Assembly (NCBI GenBank): GCA_033065855.1
Contig: JAVXUO010000406.1
Span: forward strand, 1-64,000
From: Escallonia rubra
Taxonomy: Eukaryota > Streptophyta > Magnoliopsida > Escalloniales > Escalloniaceae
Reading direction: 5' to 3'
DNA: 64,000 nucleotides
The notes beneath the pieces were generated by a model. That model made no database searches, was not told the origin of the DNA, and saw only the letters and a program-made list of their open reading frames with translations. Of the stretch, positions 19,570-30,261 are shown piece by piece. A program made the position numbers and the translations under genes. Position 1 is the stretch's first letter, and each line of letters opens with the position of its first letter.

Positions 19570-21370
19570 TCATGTACAGATGCCATTTGATGCCAAGGAA
19601 AGTGGGTTCGCAATAGACGTGGAGGTGCCACAAGGAATGCAGTCCGAGTCAGATGCCAAGTATGTTAATGTGGGACACAGCAAGGGTGGAGCAAGGGCAG
19701 AGACCAGGGGCTTCCCAGACAGAGCCTCAGGGTGGCAGTGCTGCGGGGCGATGGCGCAGGGTGAATACAAGACGACAGTCACAGTCCGATGCTTAGGTCC
19801 AGAGTCAAGGTCCTATATGTTTCTCTCTCTAGGATTCAAGAGTGAGAAAGTGATTTTTTTTTTGAAAATGTTCATCGGTCTCAAATGAATTCTTAAAACC
19901 CCTATTTATAGAGGTTGAGATGATATTGTTATCACGCGACACGTGGTACCTCGTGAGTGACACGTCACAGGGATCCACCGGTGCCGGTGCTCCATGGACT
20001 GTCAATCGCATATTCACCCGGCCTGCTTCGTACAACGTCGCTCTGTCAGTCTGAAAAGACTGGCTCCCACAGTGCTGGTGTGGCCAGAGAACCCCCTTGA
20101 TTTAGCCACCAATCCAAGCCCTTGCAGAGTCCCACAGGCCTGGCAGCAGTGGGAAAGACCCGACGCCCAACTGCCAAGCGGACTAGGCGCGATGCCCTCC
20201 AGAGACCTGCTCCCGTCTTGGAGTGACCTGGGGGTCATAGTCCCTAGGCCCCTAGTGCCGGAGCACGTAGGCAGTCACGCAGACACCTTGGTGGAGATAG
20301 TGTACCGGAGGAGTCGCCTATTTCGCGGGCTGAGGTAGCATCTCAGAAGAGTCGTCTACCTGGCGGAAGGGGAGTCTTCATGCCGGAGCACTTGGTACTC
20401 CCTGGCAGAGATAGTGTCTTAGAGAACGAACCTATCCCGGCGGGTGAGTTGTTGTACCGGAGCACTCAGAGCGCGTCAAGGTAGCATCCCAGAGGAACCG
20501 TCTACCTGACGGGCCGAGGTAGCATCCCGGAGGAGCTGTCTACTTGGCGGAAAGGGAGTTGAAAAGCTCCATGGCGGAGATAGTATCCCGGAGGAGTCGC
20601 CTATCCCCGCGGGTGAGTCCTTGTGCCTGAGCACGTGAAGGTAGCATCCTGGAGGAGCCGTCAACCCGATGGGCCGAGGTAGCATCCCGGACGAGCCGTC
20701 TACTTGACGGAAGATGAGTTTTCATGCCGGAGCACTTAGAGCTCCCTGGCGGAGATAGTGTCCCGGAGGAGTCGCCTATCCCCGTGGGATGCTGCACACT
20801 TCAGAGAATGGGTCAAAGCATGTTCCACGACCAAGGCAAAGTGCGCATGGTGTGGTAAAAGGATGGACCAACGCAAGGTGCGTGGTAGTGTAATAAAGAG
20901 CCAGGGGGCGCGACTGTATCAGCGGCGCGACGCATGGGTGCGATATGGTGCTGGGGGCACGGTAGTGTGATAGAGAGCCTGGGGGCGCGGCTGTGTCAGC
21001 GCCGCGACGCATGGGCGCGGCGGAGTGTTGAAGTGCGATGCGCGGGCACCGGCGATGGGGGTCGCAGAGACGGCGCGAGGGCGCGGGGCGACGAGCGTCG
21101 CGGCGTGCAGGCGACGAGGGTCGCGGAGACGACGACGGGCGACGGGCAACAGGGGTAGCTGAGACTGGCTCCCGGGCGATGAGCGTCGCGGAATTGGCGC
21201 GCGGACGGGGGCGACGAGTGTCGCGAACGAGCATGGTCCCTTGAAGAGATCAGTCAAGGTGCTAAGGGAGGAGGCCAAAGGCCAACCCTTGGGGGAAGGC
21301 CAATACCAACCCTTAGGGGGAGGCCAAGGCCAACCCCAAGGGAAAGGCCAAGGCCAACCTCCTTGGGCAA
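19570..21370. mobile_element. LTR-like retroelement repeat with internal tandem units
   Basis: Homologous to 59370-61130 in the same orientation (GATGCCAAGTATGTTAATGT versus GATGCCTAGTATGATAATGT; GCTGGTGTGGC with the following AGGGAACGCC-like stretch; CCGGAGCAC modules). A TATA-like CTATTTATAG is at about 19902. From about 20270 to 20800 a GC-rich module (GAGGTAGCATCCCGGAGGAG) is repeated many times. 21040-21240 is a GCGACGAGCGTCGCGG-type repeat and 21250-21370 a ~35-bp AAGGCCAACCC repeat. U3-like promoter plus repeats suggest a long LTR; no gag/pol is seen, so solo LTR or non-coding derivative. Boundaries are uncertain. Confidence 0.55.
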
Positions 21371-21969
21371 GTGCCAAGGCGTGCCGACGGGCGAGGTTCG
21401 AAGTGTGATGAGGCGTCGTGCAAGAATGAATTTCTTAGTGTCGAAGTAACGTGGAAAAAGTGAAAAGTGCATGTGACAGAGCGTACACTTTTTTGCCAAT
21501 TGGAAGCGTTGAAAATTGACTCTTGACTGTGTCAACGTGTCGCATAAAATATGACTCTCAGTGGGCCTTTGGGTGCGACCAGAATAGGTTGAGAACACCC
21601 TTCAAACACAAACTTCAAACCAAAGGAGCTTTAATGACCTGTAGAAAAGTTCCCAAGGCTTCCTTAATTCATATATAAAATTAGCAACAAATATGGAAAA
21701 GCATACTGTATCCTACTTTGGGCAAATATGGCAAGAAACCAAAGTGCAAAACGTGGCAAGGAACCAAATTGCAAGCACACGAAACAGGGTTCTTTGGAAA
21801 AGCTTTCCGGCAACTCAGTTACAACTTACAAGGTGTAGGTGCATTGACCAGGTTGTATTAGTCCAAGTTTTGAAACGTAGAAGAGAAGAATACCATCATG
21901 GATGAAATCATAGTTTGTACCATTAATGTCTTTCACAAAATACCATCTACAACTTTCAGAAAATACTTA
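21371..21969. other. Spacer 3' of the GT47 gene, no gene
   Basis: Unique sequence of about 600 bp; the last few hundred bases are probably 3' UTR and downstream flank of the minus-strand GT47 gene. No coding region seen. Confidence 0.6.
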
Positions 21970-24900
21970 CTATGAAAACTTTACATTGAGCCTCCTGAGC
22001 CACACCGAGTGAAACACCATGTACAACAAATCATACGGCTTAGCCGGTCGATGAACCATAAAATGTCGTTGCACCTGCAATACTAGCTTCTGCTTTTTCA
22101 AGTACTCTGTCATAGAAATCCCTTCCAAGATCACCTTAATTTCTGGTATCCTTGCGACTGGAATATGAATCGAGAACTGGCTCCAATCAAGAACATCGCT
22201 GAATGGTAGGACATAGGAGTCGGAAATGATAACAGGGACACAACCAGCGTAAATAGATTCGACAACTCTAGGGCTTGCTACTTCATATCCACTAGGGCAT
22301 AAACAAAACTTTGTTCGACCCATTAGTTCAAAGTAATTTAGGTTTTTAGGGAGGTAATCGTGAACTTGGACGTCTTGGTCTTTGTCTTTCCAGTACTGAA
22401 AGAGTCGTTCTCTTACATGACCATGACAACCACCGGCGAAGAAGGCGAGGATCGAACGGTTGTTAGGGGCTCGGCCGAGACGAGGTGGTCCTAGGTCCTT
22501 GTAAGGGATTTTTATTTCTGGCAGTGAGACATCTCTAGCCGGTCGGAAACCTTCAGATGCGTTGGCATTGCAAAGAACTCTGATGAAGTTCTTGTATAGT
22601 GTGGGGTTTGCTGTTGAGACATCTGGTCCCTAGAGTGCCACATGAAAAAAAGTGCAGTACACAGTGAGTCCAATGTTATATTATTCGTAAAAGTCAACTT
22701 CAGATGTTTTCAGCTATATTAAAAATTCTCCGATGGTACTACTTCAGTCAAGAATCGTCAAGTGATCTGTTCAGTAGCTCACAAAATCACAGAATGTTAC
22801 AGCTGTTTTGTTCTAAAGAGGTCCTCTTTTATGGCAAGTGAGGTTCTATCAATTTCTGACATAATTTGTAGAACTAGCAAGTGTAAAGAACCTCCCAAGT
22901 TCTACTGTTCCATCATTTGATATTGCATTCACTTGAAAAATTCCACAGCTTTTCCTACTGCGATGAATATATGATAAAACTCCAAAGTCATGATCTAAGA
23001 CGCTATTAATAGAGAAGAAATTAAATAGAAAGTCTAATAAGATGAAACCGTACTCTAATACCATAATATTAGCATAACTGCATCCAATCCCCGATTTGGG
23101 CTCTAAGCTGAATTACTGATCACTATAGTAATACGTGTAACTGTGTCTTACGTATGTTTTGTGTATGTCTGTGTGTGGGTGTGTGAGCATTTGTAATGCA
23201 CCAAGAAGTTGAAGATGAAGGCATACCCAGTCGTGGCAGCTAACAAAGAAATGATCAGCTCCACTGCTTCTATTCCAGTATGTATATTTCTTCGACAAGA
23301 TGTCAATGTAATCCGTAACAACATTTTGCAGGCGACCACGATGATAATCCACGTGAGGTTTGTAGAGGTACTTAAGAATCCTCACTACGCTGACAGGAAC
23401 AAAAAATGCAAGGGCTTCATCAGGGTGTCGTGCCAGAAACGCGCTCTTACCACTCTCCATTTCATCAATGAACTGTCCCTCTGTGGAGTAGATGTCTTTC
23501 ATTGGTCCTGCATGAAACAGAGGTGGCTCTCCTTCCTGGTATACCCACACTTTGAACCGCTTTTCCATTTCTATGTGGCTCCTGATGATAGAATTAGCAT
23601 ATAATTGAGGATTGCTGGTTCAAAGTGAATTTAAACGACATATCATATCCAGTAAAATTAAAATCTAACAAACACACAAACACAAGTAGTTTTTCATCAT
23701 CCATAAGTTTACTTTGCACCGTTGACATTGCCAGAACTTACTGAGCTCATCTCGTGCTCATCCGGTTAGTGGCAAGTTAGAGAGACTTGATGGATGTTAA
23801 TTTTTAACATGAATTTGTTCATCTCTCTTTTAGTGAGATCACGTACTCCAAACAAATGGTTCTTTTAGTGATGACTGAGATGAGAATACATACAAAAAGA
23901 AAATGATAAAATAAAAATTGCAGATTTGGAACTTAAATCCCTGGTGAACCTTATTTGGCCTGTTTTCTCGGATTCAACTCGATCTTTGCAATAGAGCTTT
24001 AGTCTGCATAATGATCATTTATCAACCCTTTGTTTTTTAACCCAAAGTTTGGTTTAGGTAGTCGACCACTCGACCCACAACCAAGGCCTAAACCTGGCTT
24101 CGCCTGTTCTCTCTGATAGTTTGAACTTCACATTTAGTTTTGTTATGAAGTTTTGCACAACATTTAAGACTTGCTTGATATCAGAGCCGTGTATCAAATT
24201 GAATGTAGTCGAACTAATTTAAAGTTCCATATAGTAGTAACACAGCTATACAGCGAATGGTAACTTGATAATACTGCATTCAGTAGTCACGCTGATACCT
24301 AATTAAGATCAGTTAACAAATTCGGACTAGGTAAGGAATAAGGGCTTTGCTTGCTATCAGACTCGTGAGGTGAATGAACTAAAACTTGGAATTAACACGA
24401 GGTAGACTAATCCTATCTTTATCTCGTTTTGTATCTCTTTTTGCACAACAACAACAACAAAACTAAAATTATGACACGAGGTTGAGCAGCTCTATCTTAG
24501 ACTTGATTCTGCCTATTTAACACCAACACTTTTGATGTCTAATAAATACCACGCAGTAAATCTACTAGGAAGAAAGGAGAATCATAGGGATGGTGACAGC
24601 TTTTTTCTGTACACTCCGTACATATACTCCCATCTTCATTAACGTAGATTTGGGTCTGAATAGATATTGAAGTAAGTTGCTGTCTTCATGTGTGAGTCAC
24701 GAATACTTCTATGCAAGTCCTTTATGGCTGTAGTCCCATTAAATTGGAACATGCTGGTCCAAACCCATCACCAATTCACCATGCTACCTTGCTTCGTGTA
24801 GTCAATTTTAATCTTCCATAAATCAAGACCGTCCAATAAATTTTACATCCGTATGGATTCACTTCGACTTTTCAGTTAGATCAATGTAGATTCATATGGA

Positions 24901-26010
24901 TTCACCATCGCTTTGACTGCTTACCGTATTCACTTTGTTTTGTAGATTGAAGCAAAATCTCTTGCTTTAGAAGCGATATTTCACCTCTATAAAAGGAAAT
25001 TACCAGAATGATCAACTAATATCATTGACCTGCAACTTCTGTTTTGAATCAACTTTCTTGAAAGACCACAAGTGTACCCTTATACCATGCTAGAAGCATA
25101 GTAAAAGTTTCCATCAGCTTGATTGCCCTGCTTGGTCACGTTTCAAGGCTTTGGCAATTTCCGCACATTTTCCAGTTGGACCTTATTGTCACTAATGCAC
25201 TTTTAGAGCCCAAAAAAGGCAAAGGTGCGGCTGGAGTCCGCAAATTCTTTCTTCTGGAATTCAAAAGGGCAACGTCTTCTACTTGTTTTAGAGTTGTTCT
25301 AACATGTTGCTTACAGGATTTTTGCTCTCTTAACTTGACTAAACTCAAAATACAACACCAGGAATTCGCATAAAATGATAAAACAACAATCTAATTAGCA
25401 AAAAAAAATGTATCATAGTCAAGGAGAGATTTACTGGTGAAAGGCGTAAGGGTTTCTGTAAATCGATCCTCTGGGGACGAAACGCTCATCCTTGTACGAC
25501 ATGTAACTCCGTGTTCGAACTGCTTCTCTTATAGCCCCCCGAGCTTTTGCCAAACCCTCTTCTGCCCTATATACTTGGTCGCTCTTCTGCACCTTTGGCA
25601 CAAAAAAATTCTAAATTAAGAAATGTAGGTTTACACCTCTAAATTAAAGAAAAAAAAAAGACAGAAAAATGAATAAAGGGCAGCTCAATTTGCTCCATTT
25701 TTCTCATTTTTCTAGACGATACAACATATTTAACATTGAAGCTATACATTAGTGACAAATATCAACATCATGAGTGCTCTATACATCGTAAACCACTCAC
25801 CCTAGAAGCAGTAGAGCCATTAAACAAGTCTTTTGCTCCCAAAGATAGAGCTTCGTCCGTGCTTCTTACTAGGGTTTGATTATGAGTGGAAAAAATGGAA
25901 GAGAGAGAGAAGGAAATGATGTCAAAATGGGAATTAAGGCAAGAAAAGAAGAGAAGGAGAAAGACAGAAGGGTAGACCAGAAATGGAGTAGGGAAACTAA
26001 CGCTGGCCAT
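21970..26010 (-). CDS. Exostosin-family (GT47) glycosyltransferase, four exons, intact
   Basis: Exons (minus): 25801-26010, 25435-25592, 23227-23614, 21970-22629; all GT-AG, total 471 codons plus stop with no lesion. N-terminal [20 protein letters not shown] is a type II signal anchor for the Golgi. Exon 2 gives [14 protein letters not shown] and [11 protein letters not shown], exon 3 [20 protein letters not shown] and [14 protein letters not shown] ending [13 protein letters not shown], exon 4 [15 protein letters not shown], then [34 protein letters not shown] and [10 protein letters not shown]. These are hallmarks of plant exostosin-type GT47 proteins of the At5g11130/At5g25310 kind, which build cell-wall polysaccharides in the Golgi lumen; the exact sugar transferred is unknown. 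The 1.8-kb intron 23615-25434 holds nothing recognised. MULE 3 begins 532 bp upstream of the ATG. Confidence 0.9.
22630..23226 (-). other. Intron 3 of the GT47 gene
   Basis: Donor GTATGC after TGG at 23227, acceptor CTAG before GGACCAGAT at 22629, phase 0. Contains GT-rich microsatellite near 23155-23190. No gene inside. Confidence 0.85.
23615..25434 (-). other. Intron 2 of the GT47 gene
   Basis: Donor GTAAAT at 25429-25434, acceptor CAG at 23615-23617; the codon split is CA|C. The 1.8 kb of AT-rich sequence shows no ORF with recognisable similarity and no clear transposon ends. Confidence 0.8.
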
Positions 26011-26481
26011 GGCTTTTCTCAAGGGTTTTTGGATATATATTTCAGCTCATGTCTCCTCATTTCTAGGGTTTTGGAGAAGGTGACAGTATACATACATGAG
26101 ATATAGAGAAGACCAGGTAGAGGAAGTTGAGTGAATCTCAATGACCCATTTCAGCAAAAGTCAAATCTTTTTCAACTATGTCTCGCTATGTTGTGGACTT
26201 TACGTGCTTGAAGCGGACTTGCGATCCTTATCATTCAAGCGGCGGTATTATTGGCTTTTAAGCCAACATGTTTCTGAAGTCAACGGACTTATAGAACTGA
26301 TTTTTTGCAACATCTTTTTCTTCCCTTTTATTGTGAGGTTAAACGTACCTTTCTATTACCTCAATCCAACAAAGATTTTACATCTTCAAGCGGTCGAGTA
26401 ACAAATTTAAGTACATCAAAACAAAAATTGAAGATTTGGTTACGATTAGAAATCTACTTTTTGATCTTCATCCATGGATCC

Positions 26482-26540
<59 letters not shown>

Positions 26541-26542
26541 CA
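26011..26542 (-). promoter_or_regulatory. Proximal promoter of GT47 gene, ending in (CT)n(TA)n
   Basis: 532 bp between the GT47 start codon and the tip of MULE 3. A CT microsatellite (about 26479-26507) runs into a TA tract (to about 26535) that abuts the MULE. On the minus strand a TATATCT stretch near 26098-26105 may serve as TATA box. Confidence 0.5.
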
Positions 26543-26985
26543 GGGGCCCGATCCACACCCACCGGTGGATAAAAAAATTTTCTCCGCCCAACCGCATGTA
26601 AGAGAAGCGGTTAGGTACGATTTCTTTTTGTCGTGGGCCCCACCACAAAAAAGCACTCCTTTTTTTTTTAGCCCAACCGCATGTAAGAGAAGCGGTTGGG
26701 TATGATTATCTTTTTGACGTGGGCCCCACCACAAAAAACCACTCCACCCAACCGCTTCTCTTATACGCGGTTGGGACAATTTTTTTTTTTAACATTTTGC
26801 CCGACCGCTTCTCTTAGAAGCGGTTGGTAAGCACTTTTTTTTTTAACAATTTTTTTAAAAAACCAACCGCATATAAGAGAAGCGGTTGGTGGCTTTTGCG
26901 TAACTTTTTTTTGGGTGGCTCCCACACAAAAAATTTCAGATTTTTTGGTTGGCTCCCACAAAAAAAAAAAAATTTTCAAGCACAA
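26543..26985. repeat. Outer left TIR of MULE 3 with AACCGC palindromes
   Basis: Imperfect and perfect palindromes with AACCGC/GCGGTT arms recur at about 26580-26612, 26671-26700, 26748-26775, 26803-26827 (perfect core ACCGCTTCT/AGAAGCGGT) and 26863-26890, separated by CCCAC-rich spacers. The matching right-hand part is absent. Confidence 0.85.
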
Positions 26986-27310
26986 GCCTGCCACGTGGCG
27001 TCCCCCACGACTGCCACGTGGCCCAACCGCGTGAAGGGGCGCCGGTTGGTTGATGGCCCTGCCACGTGGCCTCCCCCGCGCCTGCCACGTGGCCCAACCG
27101 CGTGAAGGGGCGCCGGTTGGGCGATGGCCCTGCCACGTGGCCTCCCCCGCGCCTGCCACGTGGCCCAACCGTATGAAGGGGCGCCGGTTGGGGCGATGGC
27201 CCTGCCACGTGGCCTCCCCGCGCCTGCCACGTGGCCCACCGCGTGAAGGGGCCCCGCGGCTTCCCCTCCCCCTGCCACGTGGTGCCCCCCCCCCCACGCG
27301 CGTCCTTCCC
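26985..27310. promoter_or_regulatory. CACGTG (G-box) array in left TIR of MULE 3
   Basis: GCCACGTGGC occurs about nine times between 26990 and 27282, alternating with a second palindrome type (CAACCG ... CGGTTG, inner GCGTGAAGGGGCGC). CACGCGC, the published FHY3/FAR1 binding site core, is at 27295-27301. CACGTG is the G-box core bound by bHLH and bZIP factors. The mirror array is at 39232-39555. Confidence 0.85.
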
Positions 27311-30261
27311 TCCCCCGTGACTGTCCTTCCCTCCCCCGTGACTGTCCTTCCAAATTTTTTTTTGCAGCCTATTCGGGCACTTTGCAGAGACCACTCACGG
27401 GGTATTTTTTTTCCCTCTTTTTCTTCTCTCTTCCTCACTTTTCTCTCTTTATAATCCCCTCCCCCCAACCCTTCTTCTCCACACTTCTTCTCCACAAACC
27501 AAAAAATTTTAGCGCTAGAAGATCGGTGGATAATCGCTAGAAGATCGGTAGATTTTTCTTCAAATACATCAAGTCACAACAAGTAAGTATTTTGAATTTC
27601 CTTATAATTCAATGTTAGGTTTATACAAATCAGCGTATTACATTTATAGCGATTCAAAATAGCGTATTACATTTATAGACAGTTTTTCACGAATTTATAA
27701 AAAATAACTAGAGCGAGATTTTGCCAAAGTACAAAAAAGAGACCCTAGTTATTCTAAAAGGATCTGTATCAGGTAAAAAGTTCAGATTGTTCCAAAGACT
27801 GTAAAGGGGCTAACTGATACGGGGAACCGTGTACCTTCGCAGTCTAATTTAAAATACCAAGCTAGCGCGATTTCGCGCGAAACTTTTACGAGAACCCTAG
27901 GATGTTGGGAAGTTCCATTCCCCAGGATTTCGGGTCATTCCAGAGCCGTTAGCTATTTTTTTGCCCGAACGGCCCTTTCAGCGCTCGCCCTTTAATTAGA
28001 CAGTTTTTTCACGGATTTATAAAAAATAGCTAGAGCGTGATTTGGCCAAAGTGTAAAACAGAGACCCTAGTTATTCTGAAAGGATCTGTATCAGGTAAAA
28101 ATTTCAGATTTTTCCAAAGACTGTAAAGGGGCTAACTGATACGGGGAACCGTGTACCTTCGCAGTCTAATTTAGAATACCAAGCTAGCGCGATTTCGCGC
28201 GAAACTTTTACGAGAACCCTAGGATGTTGGGAAGTTCCACGCCCCAGGATTTCGCACCATTCCTGAGCCGTTAGCAATTTTTTTGGCCGAACGGCCCTTT
28301 CAGCGCTCGCCCTTTAATTAGACAGTTTTTTCACAGATTTATAAAAACTAGCTAGAGCGTGATTTGGCCAAAGTACAAAACAAAGACCCTAGTTATTCTG
28401 AAAGGATCTGTATGAGGTAAAACGTTCAGATTTTTCCAAAGACTGTAAAGGGGCTAACTGATACGGGGAACCGTGTACCTTCGCAGTCTAATTTAAAATA
28501 CCAAGCTAGCGCGATTTCGCGCGAAACTTTTACGAGAACCCTAGGATGTTGGGAAGTTCCATTCCCCAGGATTTCGCACCATTCCGGAGCCGTTAGCTAT
28601 TTTTTTGGCCGAACGGCCCTTTCAGCGCTCGCCCATTAATTAGATAGTTTTTTCATTGTTTTATAAAAAATAGCTAGAGCAGGATTTGGCCATAGTGGAA
28701 ATCAGAGACCCTAGTTATTCTGAGAGGATCTGTATCAGGTACAAATTTCAGATTTTTCCAAAGACTGTAAAGGGTCTCACTGATACGGGGAACCGTGTAC
28801 CTTCGTAGTCTAATTTAAAATACCAAGCTAGCGCGATTTCGCGCGAAACTTTTAGGAGACCCCTAGGATGTTGGGAAGTTCCATTCCCCAGGATTTCGCG
28901 CCATTCCGGAGCCGTTAGCTATTTGTTTGGCCGAACGGCCTTTTCAGCGCTCGATCCGGACACCGGTTCGCGATTTTTGCGCAAAAAATCCGTAAAGTAC
29001 TCTTTAGGCCAAGGATGAACTCACGAAGCGTAAAGTAGCATTTCGAGGCACCTTTGAGATTTTTCCTGATGCCAGGGGCATTTTGGTAATTTGCCACCAT
29101 GCGAGGGGTGTTTCGGTAATTTTCCCGCGCCAAGTTTTTAATTAGACAGTTTTAGTCCAGGAATGTAATCACAAAACCTGAAATGTTGTTTTGAAGCTGG
29201 TTCGGGGGCGTTGGGGTGGTAGTGAACCCCCGGGGGCATTTCGGTAATTTGCCGCTCATCGGGGACTATTTTGCTAGGAAGGATCCAGCTTAAAGGGCCA
29301 TACCTTAAAATAACTTTTAGTTCAGCAAAGGGTGTCAGACACCCGAAAACTTTTATTGTTCCGGGTGAATTCAGGAACTTGTGACGCACCGGCGATGACT
29401 GCCAAGGGGTATTTTGCATAAGTAGCGGGTGTTTTGGTAACTTTCCCCGTTTAAATTTTTTCCTCATATATTTGGTATATAATTGACGTAATACATTTAA
29501 AAACTTGACTTCAAAGCGGTTTTGAGGTCTTGGGGGTGTAGGGGCCATCGGGGGGTATATTGCTATATAACCACGTTGGCGCTAAATTCAGTGAGAACTA
29601 GCGTAATTAAGCGTACGGAGTGGTGGGAAGTGAGGATTTGTTTTAATACGTTGAAATAATGACTATTGCTAATGTGTTGGTAAGCTAGGTTAAAGATCCT
29701 GGAATGTAGTTTTGGAATGTAAATATTAGAACCTGATAGTAAACCCCCTGGGGCATTTCGGTAATTTGCCGCTCATCGGGGGCTATTTTGTGAGGAAGGA
29801 TCGAGGTTAGAGGGTCGTATCTTAAAATATGTTTTGGGTGAGCAAAGGGTGTCAGACACCCGAAAACTTATTTTGTCCCGGATGAATTCAGGAAGCTTAA
29901 AATGCCGTTTCAAAGCACTCCGAACGATTTTTTGATGCCAGGGGGCATTTTTAGTTAAGTCGCAGCCCCGAGGGGGGTATTTTCGTAATTTTGCAGCGTT
30001 AAATTTTGTAAAGGACTTCTTAGTCCAGAAATGTAAGCAAAGCACCTGAAAGGTTGTTTTCAAGCTGATTTGGGACGTTAGGGTGATAATGAACTCCCCG
30101 GGGGCATTTTGCTAATTTGCCGCTCGTCGGGGGCTATTTTGATAATTTTACATTATACGAATTTTTCCAGCAATTACGTTTAAATAATTTCTATTCTTCT
30201 TTTATTTCTATGACTTGTTGATAATCGTATTGGTTTTTATTTTTTAGATTTCAGTATAAAT
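27311..30261 (+). promoter_or_regulatory. Leader exon and long leader intron of MULE 3 transposase, with subterminal repeats
   Basis: A CT-rich leader (27400-27580) ends in donor CAACAA|GTAAGT at 27582/27583; acceptors TTTTAG at 30247 or TTTCAG at 30254 lie just before the ATG. Inside the putative intron are tandem subterminal units beginning GACAGTTTTTTCAC at 27679, 27999, 28321 and 28643 (about 320 bp each), each with GCTAGCGCGATTTCGCGCGA, followed by diverged units to about 30150. No gene. Confidence 0.65.

Noticed and set aside
20014-21377. Open frames on both strands in the GC-rich repeat region
   Set aside because: Low stop density is due to GC content and tandem modules.
23209-23604. 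Plus-strand ORF of 131 aa
   Set aside because: Antisense to exon 3 of the GT47 gene.
26936-27495. Long open frames of Arg/Gly/Pro-rich protein in the MULE 3 left arm, and the matching ones at 39160-39631
   Set aside because: They lie in the GC-rich G-box TIR repeat in several frames on both strands; no domain and no sign of coding selection.
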